Below are positions 56,346 to 64,000 of a DNA stretch of 64,000 bases, piece after piece. Positions within the stretch are counted from its first letter, which is position 1; each line of letters begins with the position of its first letter. A program made the translations under genes and the position numbers. Below the pieces are notes generated by a model. The model was not told the DNA's origin, did no database searches, and worked only from the letters and a program-made list of their open reading frames with translations. The stretch spans positions 124,001-188,000 of the forward strand of contig JAABQK010000002.1 in NCBI GenBank assembly GCA_011391495.1, in the 5' to 3' direction. Source of the stretch: Hydrogenophaga sp. (GTDB taxonomy: Bacteria; Pseudomonadota; Gammaproteobacteria; Burkholderiales; Burkholderiaceae_C).

Positions 56346-57587
56346 TTACTTCGCCGCCGCAGGGGCGGCAGGGGCGGCGGGCGTCGCACCAGCGGGCGTC
56401 CATGGAACGGCCTTCACCGGTGTTCCAGGCGGCAGCATCTGCAGCTTCTGGAAGCCATCCACCATCACCTGCTCGCCGGCCTTCAGCCCGTCGAGCACGA
56501 CCCAGCGGCCGCCCTGCTGCCCGCCCACCTGGACCGTGCGCTTCTCGATCTTGCCGTCCGCGCCCACCACCGACACCGTGTCGCCCTGGGCCGAGCGCGT
56601 GACCGCCTGCTGCGGCAGCGTGATCGCATCGCGCGCCACCGCCTGCTCCAGACGCACGCGCACGTACAGGCCGGGCAGCAGGTCCCCATCCGGGTTGGGC
56701 ACCTCGGCGCGCAAGGTCACCTGGCCGGTGGCGGCGTCCACCGTCAGGTCGGAAAAGAGCAGCCGCCCGGGACGGGCATATTCGCTGCCGTCCTCCAGCA
56801 CCACGCGCACGCTGGCGGCGCCAGCACCCGCACCCTTGAGCTGGCCGCCCTCCATCGCGCGCTGGAGCTTCATGACCTCTGCTGCCGACTGGGTGAAGTT
56901 CACGTACATCGGGTTCACCTGCTGGATCACGGCCAGCTGGGTCGCCTCGCCCTGCCCCACCAGCGCACCCTCGGTCACCAGCGCGCGGCCGATCCGGCCC
57001 GAAATGGGTGCCGTGACGCTGGCGTAGTTCAGGTTGATGCGGGCGGTCTGCACCGCGGCGTTGGCAACGGCCACGTCGGCCTGTGCCGCTTTCTGCGTGG
57101 CCACGGCGTTGGCGTATTCCTGTTGGCTGATGGCGTTCTCGGCCACCAGCGGCTGGTAGCGTTCGGCCACGGCCGTGGCATTGACCAGATTGGCCTGCGC
57201 CCGCGCCAGGCTGGCCTGAGCACTCAGCAGGGTGGCGGCATAGGGCGCCGCATCGATGCGGAACAGCGCCTGGCCCGCCTTCACATCGCTGCCCTCGCGG
57301 AACAGCCGTTGCTGCAAGATGCCCGCCGCCCGCGCCCGCACCTGCGCCACGCGCGAAGCTTCCAGCCGGCCAGGCAGCTCGGTCTGCAGCCCCACATCAC
57401 CCGGCGTGACCGTGACCACACCCACTTCAGGTGCCGGCATGCCCCCACCTGGTGCACCGCCGCCCGCCGCGGGCGCATCCGCTTTGCCGCAGGCGGCCAG
57501 GGCGGCCACCAGGGGCAACAGAGCGAGGCCATGGCGCAGCCGTGAAGAACGGCTGAAAGAAGGTGTGACGGGCGTGGGTGCGGGCAT
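56346..57587 (-). CDS. RND efflux periplasmic adaptor (AcrA/MexA-like)
   Basis: A 413-residue membrane-fusion lipoprotein (lipobox VAALAAC, about residue 33). The lipoyl/hairpin/beta-barrel order is clear: ELPGRLEASRVAQVRARAAG, FRIDAAPYAATLLSAQASL, INLNYASVTAPISGRIGRAL. ATG 57587 follows caagaggtcttcc. First gene of the operon, facing the TetR gene across the operator. Confidence 0.95.
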   Translation of the reverse strand: MPAPTPVTPSFSRSSRLRHGLALLPLVAALAACGKADAPAAGGGAPGGGMPAPEVGVVTVTPGDVGLQTELPGRLEASRVAQVRARAAGILQQRLFREGSDVKAGQALFRIDAAPYAATLLSAQASLARAQANLVNATAVAERYQPLVAENAISQQEYANAVATQKAAQADVAVANAAVQTARINLNYASVTAPISGRIGRALVTEGALVGQGEATQLAVIQQVNPMYVNFTQSAAEVMKLQRAMEGGQLKGAGAGAASVRVVLEDGSEYARPGRLLFSDLTVDAATGQVTLRAEVPNPDGDLLPGLYVRVRLEQAVARDAITLPQQAVTRSAQGDTVSVVGADGKIEKRTVQVGGQQGGRWVVLDGLKAGEQVMVDGFQKLQMLPPGTPVKAVPWTPAGATPAAPAAPAAAK

Positions 57588-57661
57588 GGAAGACCTCTTG
57601 GGCGGTGAGTGGTGATTCCGGGGTTGCAAGGCACGTGCCAAGTCCCGGAAGCGAGCGGCAG

Positions 57662-57689
57662 TATACATACACCGGTGAATGTATGTATA
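57662..57689. promoter_or_regulatory. Palindromic operator between efflux operon and tetR
   Basis: Perfect 10-bp arms TATACATACA (57662-57671) and TGTATGTATA (57680-57689) around an 8-bp spacer, midway between the divergent starts (57587 and 57723). This is the arrangement of TtgR/AcrR operators, which also contain TACATACA-like arms. Confidence 0.85.
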
Positions 57690-57722
57690 TTGGCAAGGTC
57701 TCTTTTTCTGTGAACACACACC

Positions 57723-58391
57723 ATGGCCCGCCGCACCAAGGCCGACGCTGAAGTCACCCGCTCCCGCCTGCTCGACGCCGCTGAACACCTGTTTCAGGCG
57801 CGCGGGGTTTCGCGCACCTCATTGGCCGACATCGCCACCGCCGCCGGCACCACGCGCGGTGCCATTTACTGGCACTTCGAAGACAAGGCCGACCTGTTCA
57901 ACGCGATGATGGAACGCGTCACCCTCCCGCTGGAAGAGACGCTGGCCTGCGTGGGGGAAAGTGCGTCCACGCTGGACGACCCGCTGCAGGCGCTGCGAGC
58001 GTCCCTGCTCGGTGCACTGCGCAAGACCGCGCAACACGAGCAGACGCGCCGGGTGTTCGAGATCGCCACGCACCAGGTGGAATACAACGACGAAATGGCA
58101 GCCGTTCGCGCGCGCCACTTGCAGGTGCGCAACGACTGCGTGAAACAAACCGCTCAGGGACTGAAAGCCGCCGCCGCCCGGCAGGGCCTCAAACTGCCGA
58201 TCCCGCTGCACAGCGCCGCACTGGGCCTGCACGTGATGATCGACGGCCTGATCCAGAACTGGCTGCTCGACCCACAGGCGTTCACCCTGGAGGTCTGTGG
58301 TGGCCGCACACTGGACACCTACCTCGCCGGTCTGGGCTTCGTGTTGAAGCCCGGCAAACGATCACCTCAAAAAACCGTCACACGCGCCTGA
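57723..58391 (+). CDS. TetR-family efflux repressor (AcrR/TtgR-like)
   Basis: A 222-residue repressor. The N-terminal helix-turn-helix (LADIATAAGTTRGAIYWHFE) is nearly the AcrR/TtgR consensus. The C-terminal ligand domain is of the TetR_C_2 (AcrR) type, with FEIATHQVEYNDEMAAVRAR. It probably represses itself and the divergent adaptor-pump-channel operon until a drug binds. Confidence 0.94.
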   Translation: MARRTKADAEVTRSRLLDAAEHLFQARGVSRTSLADIATAAGTTRGAIYWHFEDKADLFNAMMERVTLPLEETLACVGESASTLDDPLQALRASLLGALRKTAQHEQTRRVFEIATHQVEYNDEMAAVRARHLQVRNDCVKQTAQGLKAAAARQGLKLPIPLHSAALGLHVMIDGLIQNWLLDPQAFTLEVCGGRTLDTYLAGLGFVLKPGKRSPQKTVTRA

Positions 58392-58533
58392 GCTCGGGGG
58401 AGGGCTTCGCCGCTTGCGACACAAGCAGGCCTGGCAAGCCCAACCCCTTCGCGACCGAGCTGCTCGGAGAACGCTGCCCTTAGACTCGATCGAAGGCAAC
58501 ATCGAGCCGCTTCTGTACAAACGACCCGACGGC

Positions 58534-59541
58534 ATGACAACCCAACTTGTGATCTGGACGCAGTTTTCCCTTTGTGTGGCCCTGATCGGCCTTGCAGGTG
58601 TGCGACTGATCCGTTATGGCGACGCGCTGGCGGCGCTGACCGGTCTGTCGCGCAGCTGGATCGGACTGATCCTGATCGCCACCGTCACCTCCTTGCCGGA
58701 GCTCGTCACAGGCCTGAGCGCCGTGACCGTGGCCGCGTCGCCCGACATGGCGGTGGGCGATGCGCTGGGCAGCTGCATCTTCAACCTGGCCATCCTGGCC
58801 GGGGTGGATGTGCTTCACCGTCGCCAATCCATCTATGCGGTCGCCAGCCGTGCCCTGGTGCTGCCCGCCGGCTTCGGAGTGATCCTGCTTTCGTCAGCGG
58901 CACTGGTGCTGCTGCTGGGCCGCCAGGGCGTGCTGCCCGACATCGCCTACGTCAGCTGGGGCAGCGTGGCCATCGTCCTGCTGTACGCCACCGCGATGCG
59001 CACGCTTTACCTGGCCGAGCGGCGTGATGCGCCCAGCCCGGTGGCGATGGCACCCGCAAACCTGGGTTTCAAACAGGCCCTGACCGGCTATGTCGTGGCG
59101 GCGGCTGTCATCGTGGCCGCCGGTGTCTGGCTGCCCCTCATCGGCGTGGAACTGGCCGCGCGGATGGGCTGGTCGAACTCCTTCGTGGGCAGCCTGTTCG
59201 TGGCCTTTGCCACCTCGGTGCCAGAGTTGGCCACCACCTGGGCCGCCGTGCGCATGGGGGCCATCGACATGGCTTTCGCCAACCTGCTGGGCAGCAACCT
59301 GTTCAACGTCCTGATCCTGGCACTGGACGACATGGCCCTCCGGTCGGGCAGCCTGTACGCGCAGGTGTCACCCATGCACGCCGTCTCGGCCATGAGTGCA
59401 ACCCTGATGAGCGGCACGGTGGTCGTCGCTCTGGTCTACCGGCCCGCGTCGCGGGTGTGGCACATCGGCAGCTGGGTGAGCCTCGCGCTGCTGGCGCTCT
59501 ACCTGCTCAACGCCGCGCTGCTGTACCTGCATGGTCATTGA
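58534..59541 (+). CDS. Calcium/sodium:cation antiporter-like membrane protein
   Basis: A 335-residue protein with two sodium/calcium exchanger repeats, each with an acidic ion site: TVTSLPELVTGLSAVTVAA with GDALGSCIFNLAIL, and FATSVPELATTWAAVRMGA with ANLLGSNLFNVLIL. The second half mirrors the first. ATG 58534 begins the first helix. The transported ion is not determined, though the neighbouring Mrp operon suggests a role in ion homeostasis. Confidence 0.88.
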   Translation: MTTQLVIWTQFSLCVALIGLAGVRLIRYGDALAALTGLSRSWIGLILIATVTSLPELVTGLSAVTVAASPDMAVGDALGSCIFNLAILAGVDVLHRRQSIYAVASRALVLPAGFGVILLSSAALVLLLGRQGVLPDIAYVSWGSVAIVLLYATAMRTLYLAERRDAPSPVAMAPANLGFKQALTGYVVAAAVIVAAGVWLPLIGVELAARMGWSNSFVGSLFVAFATSVPELATTWAAVRMGAIDMAFANLLGSNLFNVLILALDDMALRSGSLYAQVSPMHAVSAMSATLMSGTVVVALVYRPASRVWHIGSWVSLALLALYLLNAALLYLHGH

Positions 59542-59629
59542 ACCCGGAACGGGATTGCCCGCCCCGCAGGGCTTGGCGGCGGAGATCGGCGGCGCCCACC
59601 ACAGAGGCGCCGACTGCGCCAACTGGATC

Positions 59630-59971
59630 TCAGTCGGGTGCTCGCTCGGGTACCGCGTCGGCGGGTACCGGTGCCCTTGAGTGCAGCTGCAGGTGCAGCG
59701 CTGCCTGCGCCATCAGGTTCGCCGACACCGGCGCGGTCACGAACACGAACAGCGTGATCAGCAGCTCGGCAATGCCAGGCCTGCCCTGGCTGGCTGCCAC
59801 CAGCATCGAGGCAACCAGCACCCCGCCGACGCCCAGCGTCGACGCCTTGGTGGGCGCATGCAGGCGCATGAAAAAGTCCGGCAGACGCGCCAGGCCGATC
59901 GCGCCCACCAGCAGGAAGAAGGCCGCGATCACGATCACGGCGGCGGCGGTCCATTCGAGGAAGGGATGCAT
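59630..59971 (-). CDS. phaG: Mrp/Pha cation:proton antiporter subunit G
   Basis: A 113-residue MnhG/PhaG membrane protein: FFLLVGAIGLARLPDFFMRLHAPTKASTLG is the family signature (first part shown within the family limit), followed by two more helices. Last gene of the operon, 18 nt after subunit F. Confidence 0.92.
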   Translation of the reverse strand: MHPFLEWTAAAVIVIAAFFLLVGAIGLARLPDFFMRLHAPTKASTLGVGGVLVASMLVAASQGRPGIAELLITLFVFVTAPVSANLMAQAALHLQLHSRAPVPADAVPERAPD

Positions 59972-59989
59972 GTTCTGGCTCCTCCGGTG

Positions 59990-60265
59990 TCATTCGACCA
60001 CGTCGCCGCGGCTGAGGTAGCGCGCCAGCGCCACGGTGGAAGCAAAGCCCAGCATCGCCACCAGCAACGCACCCTCGAACAGCAGCGCGGTGTTCCAGCG
60101 GATGCCGAGCAGCACGATCAGCGCCACCGCATTCATGTACAGCGTGTCCAGCGCCAGCACCCGGTCGGTGATGGTCGGGCCGCGCAGCAGCCGCCAGGCA
60201 CACAGCAACACCGCCAGCGTGACGGCGACGATGCCGATGTTGAGCGCCATGTCCAGCACGTTCAT
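59990..60265 (-). CDS. phaF: Mrp/Pha antiporter subunit F
   Basis: A 91-residue MnhF/PhaF protein with three helices and the conserved RGPTITDRVLALDTLYMNAV. It overlaps subunit E by 4 nt. Confidence 0.93.
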   Translation of the reverse strand: MNVLDMALNIGIVAVTLAVLLCAWRLLRGPTITDRVLALDTLYMNAVALIVLLGIRWNTALLFEGALLVAMLGFASTVALARYLSRGDVVE

Positions 60266-60813
60266 GAGGGTCTCCCGGTTTCGACGTGGAAGACCCGAAG
60301 CAGCAGGTCTTCGTAGCGACGCTTCATGTCGGCCGCCATGGCAGCCGGGTCGTCGCAGTTCAGGGCATGCACCAGGATCACCCCTGCGTCTTCATCGATG
60401 GTCGCCGACACCGTGCCGGGCGTCGTGGTGATGATGGTGGCAAACAGGGCATTGACGCGCGGATGCCGGCTGGCCAGTGGCACCGGTATCCAGGCCGGAT
60501 GCATGCGATGGAGCGGCCCCAGCACCAGCCTAGCCACGGTGATGTTGGACACCACGATGTCCCACAGCACCACGCCGGTCAGCCGCACGGCCGCCGGCCA
60601 GTGAACGCGGCCAGCCTCGGACAGAAACGGGCTCAGCAGCCGCGGAACGATCAGGCCGATCAGCAGCGCCGACAGCAGGTGCACCGGCTCCAGGCTGTGC
60701 GAAAGCGCCAGCCAGCTGACCGCCAGCAGCAGCGACAGCACCGGGTGCGCGAACCAGCCCGAAGACCGTCTCGACGGAGCAGCGGTGCGCGCCACATCAG
60801 GACTTGGGTTCAT
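60262..60813 (-). CDS. phaE: Mrp/Pha antiporter subunit E
   Basis: A 183-residue MnhE/PhaE protein. Two or three N-terminal helices and a cytoplasmic tail with TITTTPGTVSATIDEDAGVI, which is typical. The first 25 residues are an Arg/Ser/Pro-rich extension. It overlaps D and F by 4 nt each. Confidence 0.93.
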   Translation of the reverse strand: MNPSPDVARTAAPSRRSSGWFAHPVLSLLLAVSWLALSHSLEPVHLLSALLIGLIVPRLLSPFLSEAGRVHWPAAVRLTGVVLWDIVVSNITVARLVLGPLHRMHPAWIPVPLASRHPRVNALFATIITTTPGTVSATIDEDAGVILVHALNCDDPAAMAADMKRRYEDLLLRVFHVETGRPS

Positions 60814-62477
60814 CGCGGGTTCTCCTCGTTGGGTGGCTGGATCGCAGGCGGGGTCACGCTGCGGCGGCCGTCGTAGGGACGGGTAGTCTGGGCTGCGGCC
60901 CCACCCTGCTCACCCAGCACCGCCTCTGCATAGGCGGCCTTGTCCGCCAGCTGCCGGGCCGCCGCGTCGGTGTAGCGCTTGACCGGGGACGCCAGCACGG
61001 CCAGTGCCAGCGTGAGGCCCATGAACAGCCAGGTCGCAGACAGCAGCTTGAAGCTGGCGCCCGATGCCGTGGCGTCCTGTGCCGGCTCGGGCTGGATGTG
61101 CCAGAACACGATGACACCGGCACGGGCCAGACCCACCATGGTGAGGAAGCCCACCCCCAGCAGCACCGTCCAGACCCAAGCCTGCGCGGCCAGACCGGCC
61201 GAACTCTCCAGCATCATCAGCTTGCCCAGGAAACCGGGCAGGGGCGGCAGGCCGGCGGCAGACGCCGCGCCAAAGATCATCATCATCCCGAGCAGCACCG
61301 GTTCGCGCAGGGCCACCGCGGGACGCAGCTTGTCCAGTGCTTCGCCTCGCTGAGCGGCCATCAGCTCCACCAGCAGGAACAGGCCCGCGATCACGATGGT
61401 GCTGTGCAGTGTGTAGTAAAGGGCCGCCGACAGGGTCTCGGGCGTGAACAGCCCCACACCGGCCAGGATGGTGCCCACCGAGGACACCGTGAGGTAAGCC
61501 ACCATGCGGCTCATGCTATGGGCCGCGAGCGCACCCAACGCGCCGAGCACACTGGTGCTCAGTGCCAGTGGCAGCAGCCAGGCCTGGGCCGCCAGGCTGG
61601 CCTCGCCCGCGTCCACACCGAAGATGCCCCAGTGGGTGCGGATGATGCTGTACACCCCCACCTTGGTCATGATGGCAAACAGGGCAGCCACCGGCGCGCT
61701 GGCCGCGGCGTAGGTCGCCGGCAGCCAGAAATACAGCGGCAGCATCGCCGCTTTCAGGCCAAAGACCACCAGCAACACCAGCGCGGCGGCGCGTGCGATC
61801 AGCGCCGAATCCCCGGTGAGCTGCGCCACGCGCAAGGCCAGATCGGCCATGTTGAGCGTGCCGGTCACGGCGTAGACCATGGCCAGCCCGATGAGGAACA
61901 AGCCCGAGCCCGCGAGGTTGAGCACCACATAGTGAATGCCCATGCGCAGGCGCTCGCGCCCCTGGCCGTGCAGCAGCAGCACGTAGGACGCGATCAGCAG
62001 CACTTCGAAGAAGACGAACAGGTTGAACAGGTCGCCCGTGAGAAAGGCACCGGCCAGCCCCATCAGCTGGAACTGGTAGATCGCATGAAAATAGCGGCCA
62101 CGGCTGTCCCAGCCGCCGGTGGCGTACCAGAGCACCGGCGCAGCGACCAGATAGGTCAGCAGCACCATCAGGGCAGACAGCCGGTCCAGCACCAGCACGA
62201 TGCCGAAGGGTGCCGGCCATTCACCGAGCCGGTAGACCATCAATTCGCCGCTGCTGGCCCGCAGCACCAGGCCCGCTGCCATCGCGGCGCCCAGCAGCAC
62301 CGAGGCGAGGCTCAGGCGCCGGCGCCAGCGAAGCCGGGTGGCGTCGTGCTCCCCACCCTGTGCCGACAGGCCACCGGCATCACCCAGCAACAGCAGGGCC
62401 ATGGCGGTGAACGACGGCAGCAGAACCGACAGCACCGGCGCGTGCTGCCACCAGAAGGCCAGGATCGCGTCCGACAT
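60810..62477 (-). CDS. phaD: Mrp/Pha antiporter subunit D
   Basis: A 555-residue, 14-helix subunit homologous to complex I NuoM/N. It carries the conserved membrane Glu in FVFFEVLLIASYVLLLHG and Lys in VVFGLKAAMLPLYFWLPATY. It is thought to form part of the proton path. It shares one base with subunit C. Confidence 0.94.
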   Translation of the reverse strand: MSDAILAFWWQHAPVLSVLLPSFTAMALLLLGDAGGLSAQGGEHDATRLRWRRRLSLASVLLGAAMAAGLVLRASSGELMVYRLGEWPAPFGIVLVLDRLSALMVLLTYLVAAPVLWYATGGWDSRGRYFHAIYQFQLMGLAGAFLTGDLFNLFVFFEVLLIASYVLLLHGQGRERLRMGIHYVVLNLAGSGLFLIGLAMVYAVTGTLNMADLALRVAQLTGDSALIARAAALVLLVVFGLKAAMLPLYFWLPATYAAASAPVAALFAIMTKVGVYSIIRTHWGIFGVDAGEASLAAQAWLLPLALSTSVLGALGALAAHSMSRMVAYLTVSSVGTILAGVGLFTPETLSAALYYTLHSTIVIAGLFLLVELMAAQRGEALDKLRPAVALREPVLLGMMMIFGAASAAGLPPLPGFLGKLMMLESSAGLAAQAWVWTVLLGVGFLTMVGLARAGVIVFWHIQPEPAQDATASGASFKLLSATWLFMGLTLALAVLASPVKRYTDAAARQLADKAAYAEAVLGEQGGAAAQTTRPYDGRRSVTPPAIQPPNEENPR

Positions 62478-62863
62478 CAGCTGCGCTCCTGGTTCTGGCC
62501 GCCACTGGCCGCGGCACCGTAGCCAGGAGCATGCCCCGGCTCGTGGCCATCCACATGGTCACTGCCACTCTCGTGCCGGTTGCGCAATGCCAGCTCGATC
62601 ACGAAGCCGGTGGTGGCAAAACCGATCACGATCGCGGTCAGCACCAGGGCCTGGGGCAAGGGATCGGCCACCGGCCCGTCACCGACCAGGATCGGCTGCG
62701 CGTTGGACCACAGACGCCCCATCACGAAGATGAACACATTGACGGCGTAGCCGAACAGGGAGAGGCCCAGCACGACGGGGAACGTGCGCCCGCGCAGCAT
62801 CAGGTAGATACCGCAGGCGGTGACGATGCCGATGCCAGTGGCCAGCAGAAATTCCATGCTCAT
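62477..62863 (-). CDS. phaC: Mrp/Pha antiporter subunit C
   Basis: A 128-residue NuoK-like protein with three helices (FLLATGIGIVTACGIYLMLR; GLSLFGYAVNVFIFVMG; QALVLTAIVIGFATTGFVI). The C-terminal tail is His/Asp/Gly-rich (SDHVDGHEPGHAPGYG), which may bind metal. In this context phaC is the antiporter gene, not the polyhydroxyalkanoate synthase. Confidence 0.93.
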   Translation of the reverse strand: MSMEFLLATGIGIVTACGIYLMLRGRTFPVVLGLSLFGYAVNVFIFVMGRLWSNAQPILVGDGPVADPLPQALVLTAIVIGFATTGFVIELALRNRHESGSDHVDGHEPGHAPGYGAAASGGQNQERS

Positions 62864-62924
62864 GTAACGGTCTCCATGGGGCGCAGCGCGGCGCGCGCTG
62901 ACTGGGGTCGGACGGGCGCAGCAG

Positions 62925-64000
62925 TCATGGCAGGCTCCCGGCAGCAGGCGTGGACCTCGCTGTGGACCCAGTGCCTTCGCGGCTCACCGAGCCCAGCACC
63001 GAGATGGTCAGCAGCGTCGAGCCCACCACGGTCAGGTAGACCCCGAGGTCGAACAGCGCCGCCGAGGCCAGCGGCAGCTCGCCCAGCCATGGAACATGGG
63101 GATGACCGTGGGCGCTGGTCATGAACGGCCGGCTCCAGACAAACGCACCGACCCCGGTCAGTCCGGCGATCGACAGCCCGCTGCCGATCCAGCGCACGAA
63201 ACGCCGCCCGCCCTGTGCGCGAAGCAGGGACTCCGCCCTCGCCTGACCCAGGGCCATGAACTGCAGCACCAGCGCCACCGCCGTGATCAGCCCGGCGATG
63301 AAACCGCCACCGGGCAGGTTGTGGCCGCGCATGAAGATGTAGAGCGTGAACACCAGCGCCAGCGGCAGCACCACCGACGCCGCCACGCGCAGCAGCAGTG
63401 GCTGATGGGCAAAGGTCCAGCCCAGCCCCTGCGGATCGGTGGCCGCGCGGCGGCTGCGCATGCCTTCCATGAGCGCCAGCACGCCGATGGCCGCGATGCC
63501 CAGCACGGTGATTTCGCCGAAGGTGTCGTAACCCCGGAAGTCCACCAGGATCACGTTGACCACGTTGGTGCCACCACCCGCCGGCAAGGACTTTTCCAGG
63601 AAGTACCAAGCGATCGAATCGTGGTCCCGTGTCAGCAGCACCCAGGCCACCCAGGCCACGCCCGCGCCACCGGCCACCGCCAGCACACCGTCACGCACAC
63701 GCCGTGCCACCGAGGATTCGCGCGGCGAGTGTTGCGGCAGCAGGGCCAGGCCCATCAGCAGCAGCACGGTGGACACCACCTCCACCGACAGCTGGGTCAA
63801 GGCCAGATCGGGGGCCGACAGGCTCACGAAGGTCAGCGCCGTCACCAGGCCCACCACGCCCACCAGCACCACTGACTGGAACCGCTGGTGGTGCGTGAGC
63901 ACCACCGCCAGGCAGGTCGAGGCCAGCAGCAGCCAGACCGCCAGCGCCAGCGGCGAAGCCGGCAACAGTTCGCGTGTGCCGGCACCGATGCCGCTGCCCG
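62925..64000 (-). CDS. phaAB: Mrp/Pha antiporter subunit A/AB fusion (5' end outside window)
   Basis: The C-terminal 358 residues of an MnhA-type subunit; the frame stays open to base 64000, so the start is outside. It contains APDLALTQLSVEVVSTVLLL (MnhA C-terminal motif), then VNVILVDFRGYDTFGEITVL and an MnhB-like domain (LYIFMRGHNLPGGGFIAGLI). This A-B fusion is typical of group 2 Pha systems in Proteobacteria. The stop is 61 nt before subunit C. Confidence 0.92.
   Translation of the reverse strand, partial: GSGIGAGTRELLPASPLALAVWLLLASTCLAVVLTHHQRFQSVVLVGVVGLVTALTFVSLSAPDLALTQLSVEVVSTVLLLMGLALLPQHSPRESSVARRVRDGVLAVAGGAGVAWVAWVLLTRDHDSIAWYFLEKSLPAGGGTNVVNVILVDFRGYDTFGEITVLGIAAIGVLALMEGMRSRRAATDPQGLGWTFAHQPLLLRVAASVVLPLALVFTLYIFMRGHNLPGGGFIAGLITAVALVLQFMALGQARAESLLRAQGGRRFVRWIGSGLSIAGLTGVGAFVWSRPFMTSAHGHPHVPWLGELPLASAALFDLGVYLTVVGSTLLTISVLGSVSREGTGSTARSTPAAGSLP

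Overview
The window is GC-rich bacterial chromosome, most likely from a Burkholderiales betaproteobacterium of the Comamonadaceae (Hydrogenophaga/Acidovorax-like). The clues are the EarP plus Arg32-type EF-P pair, the yjcH-actP acetate module, the surE-pcm-nlpD order, and the style of the Fur-linked siderophore receptor/PiuC/TonB-ExbBD/HemP cluster. I see no transposase, integrase, CRISPR array, rRNA or phage structural gene. Coding is dense, with many 1-17 nt overlaps.

Layout. 1-2.2 kb: acetate uptake (yjcH-actP) ending in a strong terminator. 2.3-12.2 kb: a five-gene co-directional block encoding a caspase-like peptidase, a peptidoglycan amidase, a 1,865-residue protein with two alpha/beta-hydrolase modules and a CHAT protease domain, a membrane-anchored TIR protein and a zinc metallopeptidase. 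This is the best candidate for an undescribed biological-conflict (immune or effector) system. 12.3-14.7 kb: ahpC-ahpF peroxide defence on the minus strand. 14.9-21.6 kb: iron uptake, with a Fur-box siderophore receptor, a PiuC-type dioxygenase and an alpha-hydroxy-acid oxidase, then a second Fur promoter driving a 25-residue membrane peptide, tonB, exbB, exbD and hemP. 21.8-23.6 kb: HbpS/GlcG-like protein, BI-1 family membrane protein and a small lipoprotein. 23.6-28.7 kb (minus): surE-pcm-nlpD, then a PolB-like exonuclease and rlmD. 28.9 kb: quinone oxidoreductase.

30.1-40.2 kb: a NarI/DsrM-like cytochrome b and a DsrK/HdrD-like Fe-S protein, followed almost without gaps by a complete V/A-type ATPase operon (G-C-I-K-F-E-A-B-D). 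The upstream region carries an FNR-like box at class II spacing and a CRP-like palindrome, suggesting an energy module induced by low oxygen. 40.3-42.9 kb: tRNA-His, ppiD, tRNA-Val, hupB. 43.1-49.7 kb: tartrate dehydrogenase, EamA exporter, pgsA, uvrC, earP, efp. 49.8-51.6 kb: AEC transporter and LOG-family protein. 51.7-58.4 kb: an RND tripartite efflux operon with a divergent TetR repressor and a clear palindromic operator between them. 58.5 kb: cation antiporter. 59.6-64 kb: Mrp/Pha multisubunit Na+/H+ antiporter (G to A), cut by the window end.

A dispersed roughly 75-bp GC-rich stem-loop element occurs five times, each time directly after the stop codon of a minus-strand gene. One copy lies between ahpC and ahpF and one between nlpD and the exonuclease. 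The only gene-free stretch over 300 bases is 14658-14999, which holds the divergent ahpC and siderophore-receptor control region.
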